The notes below the pieces were generated by a model. The model saw nothing but the letters and a program-made list of their open reading frames with translations, did no database searches and was not told the DNA's origin. A stretch of DNA of 64,000 nucleotides, taken from NCBI RefSeq assembly GCF_000090795.2, contig NW_003546284.1, forward strand, positions 338,161 through 402,160. Direction: 5' to 3'. This document shows, piece after piece, positions 33,940-45,653 of the stretch. Origin of the DNA: Amphimedon queenslandica. Taxonomy: Eukaryota > Porifera > Demospongiae > Haplosclerida > Niphatidae. The position numbers and the translations under genes were made by a program. Each line of letters opens with the position of its first letter. Position 1 is the stretch's first letter.

Positions 33940-35180
33940 TAACTAAAGTGAATAGATTGACATACCAAGGAACACAGAGTACAGCAATTGCAGTCAACTG
34001 GTTTCTCCTATACGTCATAGCTAAAATCTTGTTCTCCTTCAACATGTTGATGTGTTCTAACAGTCATTAGTGATATTACTGTCTATGAAAGTAGTGCCAA
34101 AATCTCACCATGAATAACATAGTGTGACGTATACCAAACAACCATCAAAACCTGCTCTTTCTGTTTCCTGAATGTAGGACTCTATGTCAGAAGGGGGCCC
34201 CAATGTAATTCATGATATATGTTAGGGCAATCAATGCCCATACCAAAAGCCACTGTTGTTATTAGTACTCATAATCTTCCACTTGATTACGAAAACGATT
34301 TCAAAGTGGAACTTTTTACTTTAGCTGTATTAATAGCCATAAACCTATCCACAAGTCGAAACTCTGACACATCTGCATGGCCAGTTGGGTCCGTAATCTT
34401 TTCTTTCAAATTTTATTTAAAATAGCGATGAATTTGAGTACAGTCATTGAATGTATGACAGAAAATGATGGTTTTTGTAGCTTCGGTCCAGTACTATTCT
34501 AAGTCAGTGACAAGATACTGCAGCTTATCATCAATTTCTTCTGATTTCTCTTCAACACAGTAGTAAAAATTAGGCTTTTCTGGCGACTTCAAAATTAACA
34601 TTGGCTTTATTCATGCCCCGTACTTTTATCACGTCTTTCCTCATTAATGCTGACGCTGTGGCTGTATGTGCCATATAATTCACATTAGAAGAAAAAAACC
34701 CACGTAAGTCATTAAGCTTGCGGCATGATTTTCGGAAATCTGTGCCCCTACACTAAAAATACTTAAATGGAAATAGTAATAAACAAAAATTAAAATGAAT
34801 AACATTTTTAATACTGTGTGCATCATTAATAACAACTGCAACAAGCCTTTCGTGAAGTAAACGGCTTTGGAAGGCATCGACCAAGTTTTTGTCCAACAGC
34901 AGAATTTCTGGTGTAGTGAATACAATTTCGTATACCCCTGACACTATTCACTATGGTGTCCTAGTCTTCATGGCCCTTCACACTAACAGCTTTAACTTCT
35001 TTTTTACATAAAAACAGCATTTGGTCATTTATTATGACTTGTAAAAGACTAATGACAATTGCAATAGACCATTTCGTCTTTAAAACTAGATGTTTATACA
35101 AATATTTTGAAGGAAAAAGGTACCCTTTAGTTACATGAAATTGTTTATCATCTTTAACAGAATTGTAGACTTTTTTCACA
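33940..35180 (-). pseudogene. RecQ-like DNA helicase relic
   Basis: Minus strand, in order: WSIAIVISLLQVIINDQMLF (motif Ia region, 35070-35010), VYEIVFTTPEILLLDKNLVD (34940-34880), VAVVINDAHSIKN (motif II; NDAH where DEAH is usual), ATASALMRKDVI, EATKTIIFCHTFNDC, VAFGMGIDCPNI with HWGPPSDIESYIQETERAGF (motifs V/VI, about 34250-34140), and a CNCCTLC zinc-type segment near 33950. The place where the Walker A loop should be (35150-35100) is unrecognisable. The gene is therefore dead, with several stops. It ends tail-to-tail with the DUF6589-type gene. RecQ-like copies may be host duplicates or cargo of an element. Confidence 0.7.
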
Positions 35181-36160
35181 GCAGCCTACAAAAAAACATA
35201 GTATAGAAGCTGCACAACTGCAGGTGTTATTAACACAAATTTTAGTGCATTGGCATTGTTCTGATTTTATTTAATGCAGAGAATTTTAAGCAAAAAGGGC
35301 GCTTCTACCTTATTATAAAGGATGCCATGCCATACTAATTTCTCACTGACATTTTCCTGGGATATTTTTTCCATTTCTGCTAAACTCTTTGCTTTAAAGT
35401 CGTCAAAACAGGTTTCATGTGATTTTTTTAAGTCAGCTACATGCTTATAATAGATATATTAACAAAATTTAAATAATTATTTCAGTTGAAACAGCTGTGA
35501 TTCTGCCCATTGATAAAATATATGTATGTTAATGAATGTATTTGCATACCTTGCTGTTGTAACACAAATAGCTACAATCTGATCAATTGGTCTTGAAGAT
35601 AATTGATAGAACGACGCTGATTACGAAGTTCTTGAACTACTATTATTAGTTTCAATACTGCCGGAAGTCAGCCCACTTCCAATAACAGGAGAATGACCAC
35701 TACCACAAGGCAACCTGCCGTAAAATCTTTGTTGGCTACGATCCAGAGGTTCAGTTCAGTATGATATACCTGCTTAGTCTTAATCTTACCCATGGAATCA
35801 GCGGCTGTCGACATGTGCGCATGAGTACTGGTCATTGTGGGCGGTCTCTTAAACTAATGGCAGCCAGAAATTTAGAAATGAAAGGCTTACATCAGAAAGG
35901 GGATACACATAAAAGGAGGCACAAGAAGAAGAGGAATTTGAAGCACACCTCTGACTTAAAGGAACATCTGAAGCTTCAATTAGAAACCGTGAAGAAAAAG
36001 AGGATGCTGATCAGCAATTAGTGATACTATAAATAAGCAAAATGTGACACTTAAAAGGTAGGTAGGGCTTAGGGCAAAGACCTATAATTTAGCTAAGTGA
36101 AATCAGGAAAAAAGAACTGGGAGGGGCATGAGACTGGTACTGTAAAACTTACTTTACAAT
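35181..36160. other. Mostly non-coding; one basic ORF
   Basis: The plus-strand frame 35761-36021 ends in a Lys/His/Arg-rich stretch (KGDTHKRRHKKKRNLKH). It has no recognised domain. Whether it is a gene is unclear. Confidence 0.25.
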
Positions 36161-36528
36161 TAATAGAGGATATGTATGCTAAGCATATTTATATATTCAT
36201 TGCATACCATAATAAATTTTAAGAAAACAAAAAAATTCATTCGACATCAGTTTTCCAATGGCAGCAATGGAGAAACAATAAAAAAGGCCTTGATTGCCTG
36301 AAACTGCTGTGTATTTCTTGATACCAATCTTTCAGGTGACGACTAGTCTCCATTGAATCCTGAAAATGCTTTCTAGGCTTTCGAAAAATACCTCACAAAG
36401 GCAAAAAAACGTTTTCCCCATTGAACTCTTGGTGAACTTGATGTCAGACATGGCGGCCAATTTACTGTGTGGGTAGGATATACAGTGCAAAAAGTTATGA
36501 ATACACTTAGCATGCATATCCTCTATTA
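36161..36528. mobile_element. Inverted-repeat miniature element
   Basis: Left end TAATAGAGGATATGTATGCT, right end its near inverse (AGCATGCATATCCTCTATTA). Inverted similarity spans about 30 bp. TA duplication is likely but its exact border is ambiguous because the ends are palindromic. Confidence 0.65.
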
Positions 36529-37118
36529 CTGTACTAATATATAGCTAGAAAATTTCAGTGGATTTTAGTGGCAAATTGACTAAAGGATTTTAAAATTTTG
36601 GCAAAACTTTAACCATGTACATGCTGGTATAGATCTCTATCTATCAAATTGGAGACTAAAATTTTAACGAATGAACATTAAATTTGCCAAATTCACCAAA
36701 ATTTTACTCAAATCTTTAATAAGAGTAATAAAGTTTCTCTTGTAGCTCCATGCTGAAGTCAGTTGTGAAAAAGCCAAGAATTAAAACCTCATTGATGAAT
36801 AGTGTTGGAAATTCTGCAGTAAAACAAACTTGATCAACTATTATGAGGGCATCAGTTGCTATAGATGAACAATTAAATAAGAATATACGTTTATTTTCGA
36901 AAGCAAAAGTAAGTATTCGCAAGGATAATGTCCTAGGTTTAGGAGTTTTCAGAAAATGCTTTTCTCAATCTGTTCGTCCAATGTAGGCATGTGTTAAAGT
37001 TTTAAGAGCAAAAAATGTCCATAGAAGCTTGATAAGAGAGGTAAATATAGTCTTCCTGTTGCCATCCTAATGTATGCCTTTTATTGAGTGTTTGCCTTGA
37101 TGCAAGGTACATGATATA
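36529..37118. other. Non-coding stretch
   Basis: No recognised gene or clear element. Confidence 0.35.
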
Positions 37119-37530
37119 GTGCTGGGCGATATTGAAAATTTTGAAACGATACGATATGATACGATATTACCTAAGAATGAAGATATCGATATTTTTTATC
37201 AATGAGTTATTAAGCCGCACCCGTTAACGTTAATATTACTAAAACAGCTAAATAAAGCTATTTCTGAGAACAATTATTATTGAAAAGCATTCTAAAAACC
37301 TTCTTTGGCTTCATATACTTCAGCTACTTCATCTACTTTCCAAGAGAATACATTTTAGTAATCTTTGAGATGTTACTCCGATAGTTAATTAACTATTTAT
37401 CAAGTTTATGTAACCATTTTGTTGGTGTGGTCTTGTTATCGATATTTCCTTCAAATTTTTTCGATATTGATAAGTATCAATGCCACATTATATCGATTAA
37501 ATATTGAGTTTTTGATACATCGCCCATTAC
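37119..37530. mobile_element. Miniature element with GGGCGATA ends
   Basis: Left GTGCTGGGCGATATTG, right inverse (ATACATCGCCCATTAC). Internal repeats of TATCGATA/CGATATTG-like motifs occur near both ends (37130-37200 and 37435-37500). These ends look like the widespread GGGCGATA hAT-type miniature elements of animals; the target duplication could not be confirmed. Confidence 0.6.
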
Positions 37531-37549
37531 AAACAAAATGCTCATTGTC

Positions 37550-38000
37550 ACTTTTCATGGCATAAGTTGTGCTTGCATTCAGTGCTTGTATTTAGTAATA
37601 GATTAGAAATTCCATCTATAAAGTGGGATTGGAAATGGAAATCAATTTTATTAGGTGTAATTAATGGGCTCCAATATATCCATGATAGAAACATTTTGCA
37701 TAACAATATTAAAGAAGACAATGTGGTTCTTGAAGAAACGAAAGGTATCATTATAGATTTTGGGAAAGCGTGTCATAAAAGAGATGGTAAAAAATATTTT
37801 CTTTGACAAATTGAAAAGAATACATAGTATGACATTAACATATTTTGCCAGACCTAGGAGATGTTTTGTCACCAAAGTAATTTGACGTATATATTCATTT
37901 CAAAGCTTACTTGGAGTATAGCTCTTTCAAAGGGCCAACAACTGATGTTTTCACTTTCCTTTCAACTCTTCTGAATTAGGAAAATCTAAGAATATCACAT
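37550..38000 (+). pseudogene. Protein kinase-like fragment with altered catalytic loop
   Basis: The frame 37567-37806 reads LLGVINGLQYIHDRNILHNN, IKEDNVVLEE and GIIIDFGKACHKRDGKKY: the catalytic loop plus the DFG region of a eukaryotic protein kinase. The catalytic Asp position (HxD) reads Asn here, in LHNNIKEDN. The DFG motif is intact. After a stop, PDLGDVLSPK and FTFLSTLLN in other frames suggest the activation-segment continuation up to about 37980. The N-lobe is missing. It is a decayed copy or one exon of a pseudokinase. Confidence 0.55.
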
Positions 38001-38209
38001 TTACTTTATTTCATGCATTTTTCAGAATCAATAGCCACTTTGATGATATACTATTGCATGAAAAATTTGATTTATTAAATCATAATTTATTGGTGAATGA
38101 AAGTGTGTAGTTATTGCGGATTGAAAATTATTCCAGTACGTTTGAAGATACCTTTATTATGCAAAATGTTAACACAGTACTTGCAGTGCCTTTAATACAC
38201 ACATGCATC

Positions 38210-38540
38210 AACAAATTGCATACATTTTTTACTTTATAATACTCTTCACTTGTGGTCTTATAACAGTGGTTTCAGCATAATGCATTAGAACTACTTGTAT
38301 CAGACCATATTGGATGTGTCTAATGTGCATCTTACAACAAATTGCATACATCAGTACTTTATGATACTCTTCACTTGTGGTCTTATAACAGTTGTTTGAG
38401 CATAATGCTTTACAACTACTAGTGGTGGACTGCACTTTTAAGTGGGTGTGTCTATTGTACATTTTGCACAAACAATACAGAGCTTCACTTGTAATCTTTT
38501 CACTATAGTTTGAGCATAAGATGTTTCTGAGCATAATTAT
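38210..38540. repeat. About 2.6 tandem copies of a 125-bp unit
   Basis: The motif TACTCTTCACTTGTGGTC..TAACAG..GTTTSAGCATAATGC recurs at about 38240, 38366 and (diverged) 38480. AATTGCATACAT links the units. No gene. Confidence 0.7.
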
Positions 38541-38839
38541 GCATGCAATTACATATTTTGCATAGTCACTAAAACTGCTTTCATTTAGTTACATAATTGT
38601 TATAATTTGTTACTCAAATTTATGACAGTGTTGAGTTGGTATGTGCAAATCTTAATTGTTGCAAAAATTAGTATTAATAATAAGAGGTATGGGATTTTGG
38701 AAATAAAGAATAGAGAGGTCTGGAGATAACTTTACAATAATTTTAGTAAATGTATAATAACTACAATGCATAGTTTAAATGAAAATAAAGTGTTAGTTAC
38801 TGAATGGTTTTTTGTATCTTAAGAGAGCAAACACATGTC
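38541..38839. other. Non-coding stretch
   Basis: AT-rich sequence between a tandem repeat and the EnSpm-type relic; nothing recognised. Confidence 0.4.
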
Positions 38840-40990
38840 TCATTTATATGCTTTAAATACAATTTGCTTTGTATGAATTGGTGTGCTTATAAAAACAGTT
38901 TCAATAGTTTGTTGCCTGTCAAATACAACATGAATTTTCCCATGTATGCATAATGATGACATTCGTTGGATTGGAATAAAGCAATATGAATGATAAGCTT
39001 CAAATTCAGGGTAGCAAAGAAAAGCAGATGACTCAAACCATTTGAAGTTTGCATTTTTTTGTACCATTGCCCATATGCAAAGATGTATTCTCCTTTTCAA
39101 GCTAGGTTATGCTTAAAAAAACTGGGTTTCTCCAACAAATTGTGGTGAAGTCCTAGATTTATTTGGCGTCATACCCGAAGAGCTTGGCCAGTAAGCCAGT
39201 ACTACAATATTGTTCTCCCTGACATCAGTCTTGAGCCAATGACTTCATTAACAAATAAAGCACTGGGTGATTGTTTAGCAAAGTATCGAAAGACTCCATC
39301 AAAAGTTGTACCACAGTATAACAGCTTATATGTGCATTTTAAGTAACAAATGATAGCTTCACCTAAAGCCATCTATTCGACTGATGAAAGCATTTTTTTA
39401 CTAGTTATTTTTAAATCGGCTCCATCACTAAGGATAGGAGCAGATAAATAGACAAACTGACGCATCTCATCACCTGTTGTAGCTAAAAGGAGACCCTCTG
39501 ATATGATAAGTAAGTGCTGATATACAAGATTCTCTAAAAAGTCTCCTTCGCAAGGGATGCTTTGACTACGTAGATCTTGCATTAAAAGGCATTTTCTCAT
39601 AAGCTGAGGCTCTTTGACAGTCTGATTAGTAAGAAATCTCCCGAGCATGCCATAGTACCTTTCAAATGCATAGGACAAGGAATACAATGGCCAATAATCA
39701 TTCAAACACTGCTTCAGATGCAAGTGTAAGTGCATGTTAGGTGTACATGCTTCTTTACCATTAACTTCCTCATGATTAGAACAAAAAAGTTGAAGGTACC
39801 GATCAGCCAATTGTATGTTCTCCTTTTTCAAGTAACGCGTGCATAATGAGCTACAAGCTTTCATGAAAAGTAACCAATATGGTAAATGTTCCCTGGGTAA
39901 CACATCACAAAAAGCAATTGGTGAGTATGATATTGTGCACTTTCTCCTCTGATTTGCTGTATACCCAGAAGAACCGCTTCCCATTTTTAAAGGTATGCAT
40001 TTCAGACATCCTTTCCTCACTAATTACAAGATCTTGTTTTGACAATATGTTATTCTTCGTCCATACTTCCATACAATGCTTTGCAGTGCCAAAGAAAAGG
40101 TTATGCATAGGATCTATTGCTGTATACCTAATTGGATTGAAGTAAGGCAGATCTATTAATGATAAGCATCAAAGACCGTGATTTTCTTCATAGATTTCTG
40201 TTCAGCTTTGTTGGAAGCACAGGAATGCGCTCCATGGACTTTCTTCTATGAACATCTAAATTACGAGCTGGCCAGTCTGAACTATTGTATCCTGAATAAT
40301 CTGGCTTCTCACCAAACAAGGCAGTTGGAAAAGGCTTTAGGCATTTATTGCAACCATGTAAGTCATTAAATAAAGAAAAGCCAGATACCTTTCTTGATGC
40401 TGGCAAGTCACAAAAACACCAGTTAATGCCATTCTTTATGTAATTACTTTTAAACTGCTACCATTTTTAGAGACGATAGTGATTGGTTGGCCCTTAAAAA
40501 ACTGCTGCAGTTCCAAAACCAGTGGAGCCAAGTATGAATTAATATTCAGGCATTGCTCATGAGGTCCAGAAATAATACTAGTTAACAACATATTTCCCCT
40601 TTTATGCGTCTCTTTATGAGGAAGATTTAGAATACACAGGTACATTGCTCTTACTGATTGTCACATGAGTAAATGGCGGAAAAAAGTCTACATTTAAGGC
40701 AAAGCACCGGCTAAAAGAAAAGAATTGAAGTCTTTCCATACTTGTCCATTATAGATACTGCCAATAATGTCATCAGAACATGATTGCTTCCTCCACAATT
40801 TGCACACCTCTACAAACCCTTTTTTCTTAGTCAATTTGAAGGCTGAATCTTTTAGACTTTGATAAGGAAAGACTTTAAATGGTCGAGAAAAAGATTTTGA
40901 GTTATTCTTTAAAGAGTGTAAAAGAGGAGTTTCACAAGGTGTGTGATGGACTGATGAGGGTTATCAGGAAACTCTATGTAACAGCTCTTC
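38840..40990 (-). pseudogene. EnSpm/CACTA-type transposase relic
   Basis: Minus strand, in order: KGFVEVCKLWRKQ, IIGSIYNGQVWKDF (40800-40720), YLCILNLPHKE and INSYLAPLVLELQQF (40645-40440), PASRKVSGFSLFNDLHGCNK with CLKPFP and DYSGY (40406-40190), MHNLFFGTAKHCMEVW (40108-40060), LPYWLLFMKACSSLCTRYL and CTPNMHLHLHLKQCLNDYWP then FERYYGMLGRFLTNQ (39900-39640), and a C-terminal FKWFESSAFLCYPEFEAYHS (39050-38990). This is the EnSpm family order, with the DUF4218-like C-terminal region best preserved. Frame changes separate the pieces; some may be short introns. Element ends were not located. Confidence 0.75.
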
Positions 40991-41093
40991 TTACTACTAC
41001 CACTCATCTCTTTACTGCACTCAAAATCATAGAACAATAACATTTTGGCAAACAACATAGTCTTTAAACTTCATAAATAAATAAATTTCTATT

Positions 41094-42010
41094 CAATAAG
41101 AAAAAGTAGTGTTGTCAAAAAATAAAAGAAACAAGGGGGTTGAGTTCAACCATAATAATAATTAATTGTTCAATTAATAATAATAAACTTTTATTAATAA
41201 AAAAATTAATTTATTCATACAAACAGTACAAAAATTTCAAACCCTACTTTGCAGAAAATGATAACAGACAGACTACAAAATAAATAGAATTTTAATAATT
41301 ACTGTGATGTAAATTAATTATCGTGATAAACATAAATAAGAATTTTCAGCTAGTATTGATGAATAAATTACTGTCATCGCAATAATAAAATCTAAATTAT
41401 GAATAATTATTTGGCTATTGCATTATTGAATTTTGTGATTCAGAACAATATCAAAAATTAAAAATGTGACCATAATTGACAAAAGGTACCTTATGGCAGG
41501 TAGTGAAATTTGTCTTTCTAGCCTAAGAAATCCAACTTCCTGAGCCCCATTTATCATAAAATTACTCCACAGGATGCAAAAAGTTACCATGAAACTTTTA
41601 GAAACAATAGTTCACTAACAGAGCACTCACAGGATGATATTTTCCATTGTAACGATCAATTTTAAAATCCGCCATAAGGGCCCTTTTGTCAATTATGGTC
41701 ACAAATATTAATGTATATATACTTGTTAGGAATTGTAATTGGACTCGCCACGCTTGTGTACGCTGGAACTAAGCAGTTTGGTTATCATTCTTTCATTAAA
41801 ATTTGTCAATTTAAAGAAACAATACTCCTTTATAAATTTCTGCAAAGTAGGGTTTCAAATTTTTGTATTATTCTTATGAATAAACTATTTTTTTATTAAT
41901 TAAAGTTTATTATTATTAATTGAACAATTAATTATTATTATGGCTGAACTCAACCCCCTTGTTTCTTTTATTTTTTGACAACCGTACTTTTTCATATTGA
42001 ATAGAATTTT
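41094..42010. mobile_element. Element with about 170-bp inverted repeats enclosing a miniature element
   Basis: Left arm about 41094-41263 and right arm about 41840-42010 are close inverse copies, sharing for example AACAAGGGGGTTGAGTTC and TTTCAAACCCTACTTTGCAG. The outer borders fade near TTCTATTCAA. The centre holds the complete element at 41466-41702 plus AT-rich sequence. No coding region. The arms might be one foldback element or the ends of a deleted larger transposon. Confidence 0.75.
41466..41702. mobile_element. GTGACC-type miniature element, complete copy
   Basis: 237 bp. The ends GTGACCATAATTGACAAAAG and their inverse differ at two positions further in (GGTACC versus GGGCCC). AAAT is present on both sides (41462-41465, 41703-41706). 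Because the T..A pair next to the ends is palindromic, the data equally fit a 2-bp AA duplication with TGTGACC..GGTCACA ends. Related copies are at 50900-51252, 51052-51163 and 2440-2502. Confidence 0.85.
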
Positions 42011-42450
42011 TTTATTCACTTGTTTTCATACTTTATATTAAATTTTTTATTAATAATAATCCTTTTTAATTATAACTATAATTTTTGCCTTAGGTATCAG
42101 TTCATTACTGGAAGAAAAGAATTTTGAAATAAGAACCATAAGAAGACCTACCGCATTATAAAAACAGCTTTCATATAATCATTAATGTTTTGAATTTTTG
42201 AAACATAAATTATATGCATAGCCTAGCTCATAATAATTAATCATTATTGTCATTACTAAGATCTATTTCCTGTTCTGAAACTATTTAAGTTTACATTCAG
42301 CTTCAGTTCAGTTGCCATTTTTCATTTTTCAGTTTCCACTCACAGCTCTCAAACTAAATTCCGCTGTTTTGCTTTGCAACTTTTTTTTCAAAAAGCAAGT
42401 CAATTCAGTTACAAACTTACATTTGCTATTACTATGTTTTCTTATAGTTT
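42011..42450. promoter_or_regulatory. Upstream region of the proline-rich gene
   Basis: A TATTTAAG motif at about 42282 lies 170 bp before the start codon. TTATAG just before the ATG could be a splice acceptor of a 5'-UTR intron. Evidence is weak. Confidence 0.25.
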
Positions 42451-42981
42451 ATGGATTATGATGAGCATCAAGTTCCTCCTCCACCACCACCAGTAGTTGG
42501 AGGGCCTCCACCACCACCTTCCGGAGGCCCGCCACCACCACCACTACCAGATGCTCCACCACCACCACCAGATGCTCCACCACCACCACCAATTCCTTGG
42601 CCACCTCTAGTAGCTGGAGGTCCTCCAACAGTGGATAGAGGTCCTCCACCACTGGCTGGAGGACTGCCACCAGTGGCTGGTGGTCCTCCACTGCTGGGTG
42701 GAGGTACTCCGCCACATCCCCCTGCTGCTCCAGCACTCCATACAGCTGGAGCTTCTCTTGATGTTGCTGCTCTGCAAAGGCAGAGGCAGCTCATCATATG
42801 GCAAGTCAATAGAGAAATTGTAAGTTTATTTTAGTTATTATCTGTAGTTTAGATAGATACCAATTTATCACCTTTCTATTCCATTTTACTTTAGTACAAC
42901 AATCTTCCGAGAGGTAGGCCAAGAGGCAGAGGCAGGGGCAGGAGGAACAGTAACTCAATAAAGAAATATAACTTTTTTTAG
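42451..42981 (+). CDS. Proline-rich protein with basic RG-rich tail (two exons)
   Basis: Exon 1 is 42451-42819 (123 codons), intron 42820-42894 (75 bp, GTAAGT..TTTAG, phase 0), exon 2 42895-42981 ending in TAG; total 151 residues. Residues 1-8 are MDYDEHQV. Residues 9-50 are runs of five or six prolines split by VVGG, SGG and DA. Residues 50-95 are shorter GGPP and GGLPP units. A short helical-looking piece follows (LQRQRQLIIWQVNREI). The C-terminus is RPRGRGRGRR-rich, an RNA-binding-like patch. No signal peptide. There are no internal stops, which is unusual in this window. AATAAA at about 42956 overlaps the last codons. Product unknown: a simple-sequence protein of the host or an element. 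Confidence 0.6.
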
Positions 42982-43199
42982 TTTATTATTTACATGTAGA
43001 TCTATAAAGTTAACTTTTCTTAAATTAAAAATTTATAAGAAAAGTCAAATATCCTTAAGCGTAAAGCCAAAACAGAAATTATAAAAGCAATGCTTAAAAT
43101 TAGTGTGTTTCTTCAACAACGCAAAACAATTCAATACTTGAGCTTCAATCTTCCTCCAATACAAATACATGTGATATACATTACTTAATTATATTAACG

Positions 43200-44990
43200 A
43201 GTAAAGAAAATACATACCGTGGCCTACTTAATCAGATAATCAATATTAATCATAAAAAAGAATTATAGCCTTGCATCAAATTCTATAACACAATAATAAA
43301 AAACTATGGAATCTCACAAAATTCTATCTTACTATGTATTCTATTGCTAAGACTATGACAATATGAAACCTGTGCAGCTAGAAACTGGTGCCTCATCCAG
43401 TGTGAAAGCACCACTGATCAAAGAGCAACAACAAAACAATGTTACAATGATGATTATTTATTAGAAATTAATTTAGTTACAACAAACAAAATCAGACAAT
43501 AGCTTTAGACATTCACCATGCTATGAAAGTATTATTACACCTTATTGCTGAATCATTTAATCATTTGCAGCTGTAAATACCTTAAAGCAAAGTAAGAAAG
43601 AATACAGGAAGCAATGTAAACACACAGGCTATATATGCTCAACTAAATATGTGCATGTACATATATGCATGATATTTGTCACAAACAAACATTACAAACC
43701 ACTAATAAAATACATCTGCTCACAAAGAGGAAGAACCCTTCACCATTTAAATCTCTCTCCAAGTCTAACCTTATTCTTTAACACCACATTGCAGTCCTTG
43801 TGTAAAATATGTGCCTGTGTAAATTATGAATGTGAAATTATTCATGTACTAACAAATGCATTTTATCAACAATTATTATACATATATGACATGTATAGCT
43901 CCACAATGCATATTAAGCTATGATTGAATCATACAACTATATGTACATACACTGTACATGTAATTTAGACATATAATGTTCAATTTGCTGACACATGCCA
44001 TCCTGAATTAAGTTTCTTTTACAAGACGTGCATTGTGCAAATACACAATAATAGACAACATGCATACATTCCAATGTGCAAACAATTATTATTGTATTGT
44101 TAATGAGAACATCCATGCACACAAAAAAGATGCATTGGCAAGCATTCATTTATATTAAGTAAAGAAAGTACTTACTGTGGCCATAATTAATGATATAATC
44201 AAACGAATATACAGCATGTCACCTAGAATCATAACCTACATGTATAACAAAATACATAAGACATCCCACAATACTCTCCATCTTACTACATATTCCATTG
44301 CTAAGACAACAGTAATATGAAACCTATACAGATGTAAACTGGTACCTCTATAGCATGATACAACTACTAATCAAGGAGCTGCAACAAAACATTAAATAAC
44401 ACTTAATAAATAAATTAATTTAGTTACAACAATCTAAATACAGAATTGCCTTTCATTATATTGCACATTCCAATATCAAGCAAAAGTATTGCTGAATCAG
44501 CAAATCATTTCCAACTGAAATTACCTGTAAAGCATAGAAATAGAAACATATCAAAGGTAAGCAATGTAAACTCACAGGCTAATAGTAACAATAGCACAAA
44601 CAGTAATGGTGAACAACCTTTATTATTAATCACATCAACCTCACTCTTTAACAATACATTGTAGTCTTTGTGCCTGTACAAAGTATGAATGTGACATAAT
44701 AACTAATAATGATAATGGTAGCATCTACAATATTTCTGATTGGATCATACATGTATGTGCATGCATGTGTTTTAGACACATTATTGCTTACTAATGCTAT
44801 CCTCAGTTAAGATACTTTCATGACCTGCTTAATATATAAAATAACATTGTGTACATGAAGAATTTCCAACATGCAACAATATTTTTTTGCTAATGACAAC
44901 ATGCACACATTACAACAATCATCAATAAAAGATGCGATACATCTGCTGGCAAGCATTTAGTATGCGCACAGCATTGATGGCAGCATCATT
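43200..44990. repeat. Two diverged tandem units of about 0.95 kb
   Basis: Unit 1 (43200-44157) and unit 2 (44158-about 44990) share order over their whole length: ATACCGTGGCC / TTACTGTGGCC at the start, ATTGCTAAGAC..AATATGAAACCT, AATTAATTTAGTTACAACAA, GCAATGTAAAC.CACAGGCT, TTCTTTAACA..CATTG.AGTC, and TTGGCAAGCATT / CTGGCAAGCATT at the end. On the minus strand the unit starts read GGCCACAGTAAGT and GGCCACGGTATGT, resembling splice donors. No protein-coding frame is conserved. Confidence 0.75.
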
Positions 44991-45060
44991 CAAATGCGCA
45001 ACATCAGCCGGCAAGCTTTAACTTTTTAATGCGCACAGCATTGACGGCAGCATTAACATT
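44950..45060. repeat. Short direct repeat GCGCACAGCATTG
   Basis: ATGCGCACAGCATTGA.GGCA occurs at about 44974 and 45038, each preceded by GGCAAGC. It lies at the end of the second large tandem unit. Confidence 0.6.
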
Positions 45061-45653
45061 GATGTGTATCATTATTATATGTACAGAATCACTGCTTGAA
45101 TAATACTACATGTATATTAAAAATTTTAATGATACTCAGAAAATTTTCTTGTCAAGACTTCAAAATTTTTCAGCAGAGCCCAGATATATAAGCACCAGTT
45201 ATTTCTAATAAACATGTAGTACAAGCCACAAACAAGATCCAGATTTGATAATGACAGCTTCCTTCCTTCCTAACCTTCTGTCCTACATACATGATAGTCA
45301 CACAAATTTGAATCAACGCAAAACTCTAATGAACACCAAACCTCTTTCACACCCTCTCCCTGTCCATTACAGCAACACGTAATCAATACTCACTGTTATA
45401 CATTGATTAATCTCACATCCTGAATGCAGTTTGATCCCTTGATACTGAGCAATACTGGGTGGATATGCACCAATGGTTTTCACACTCACACATCATACAC
45501 ATTGCACATGCAGTGAAATATAAGTCACATTAAACAAACAATGTTTTTAAGATGATGGACCTCCCAAACACCATACCCACTTTCCATCAACAATCAATGC
45601 TTAAGAAATATTAATATACTTAACTGCTTGGAAATGATTAGTACCAACCTGCT
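45061..45653. other. Non-coding stretch downstream (minus sense) of the Helitron gene
   Basis: No gene. The Helitron 3' end (hairpin plus CTRR) should lie here or beyond, but I could not identify it with confidence. Confidence 0.35.

Noticed and set aside
42449-42809. Minus-strand reading frames over the proline-rich gene
   Set aside because: Antisense shadows of CCA/CCT repeats; only the plus frame has sensible splice sites and a charged C-terminus.
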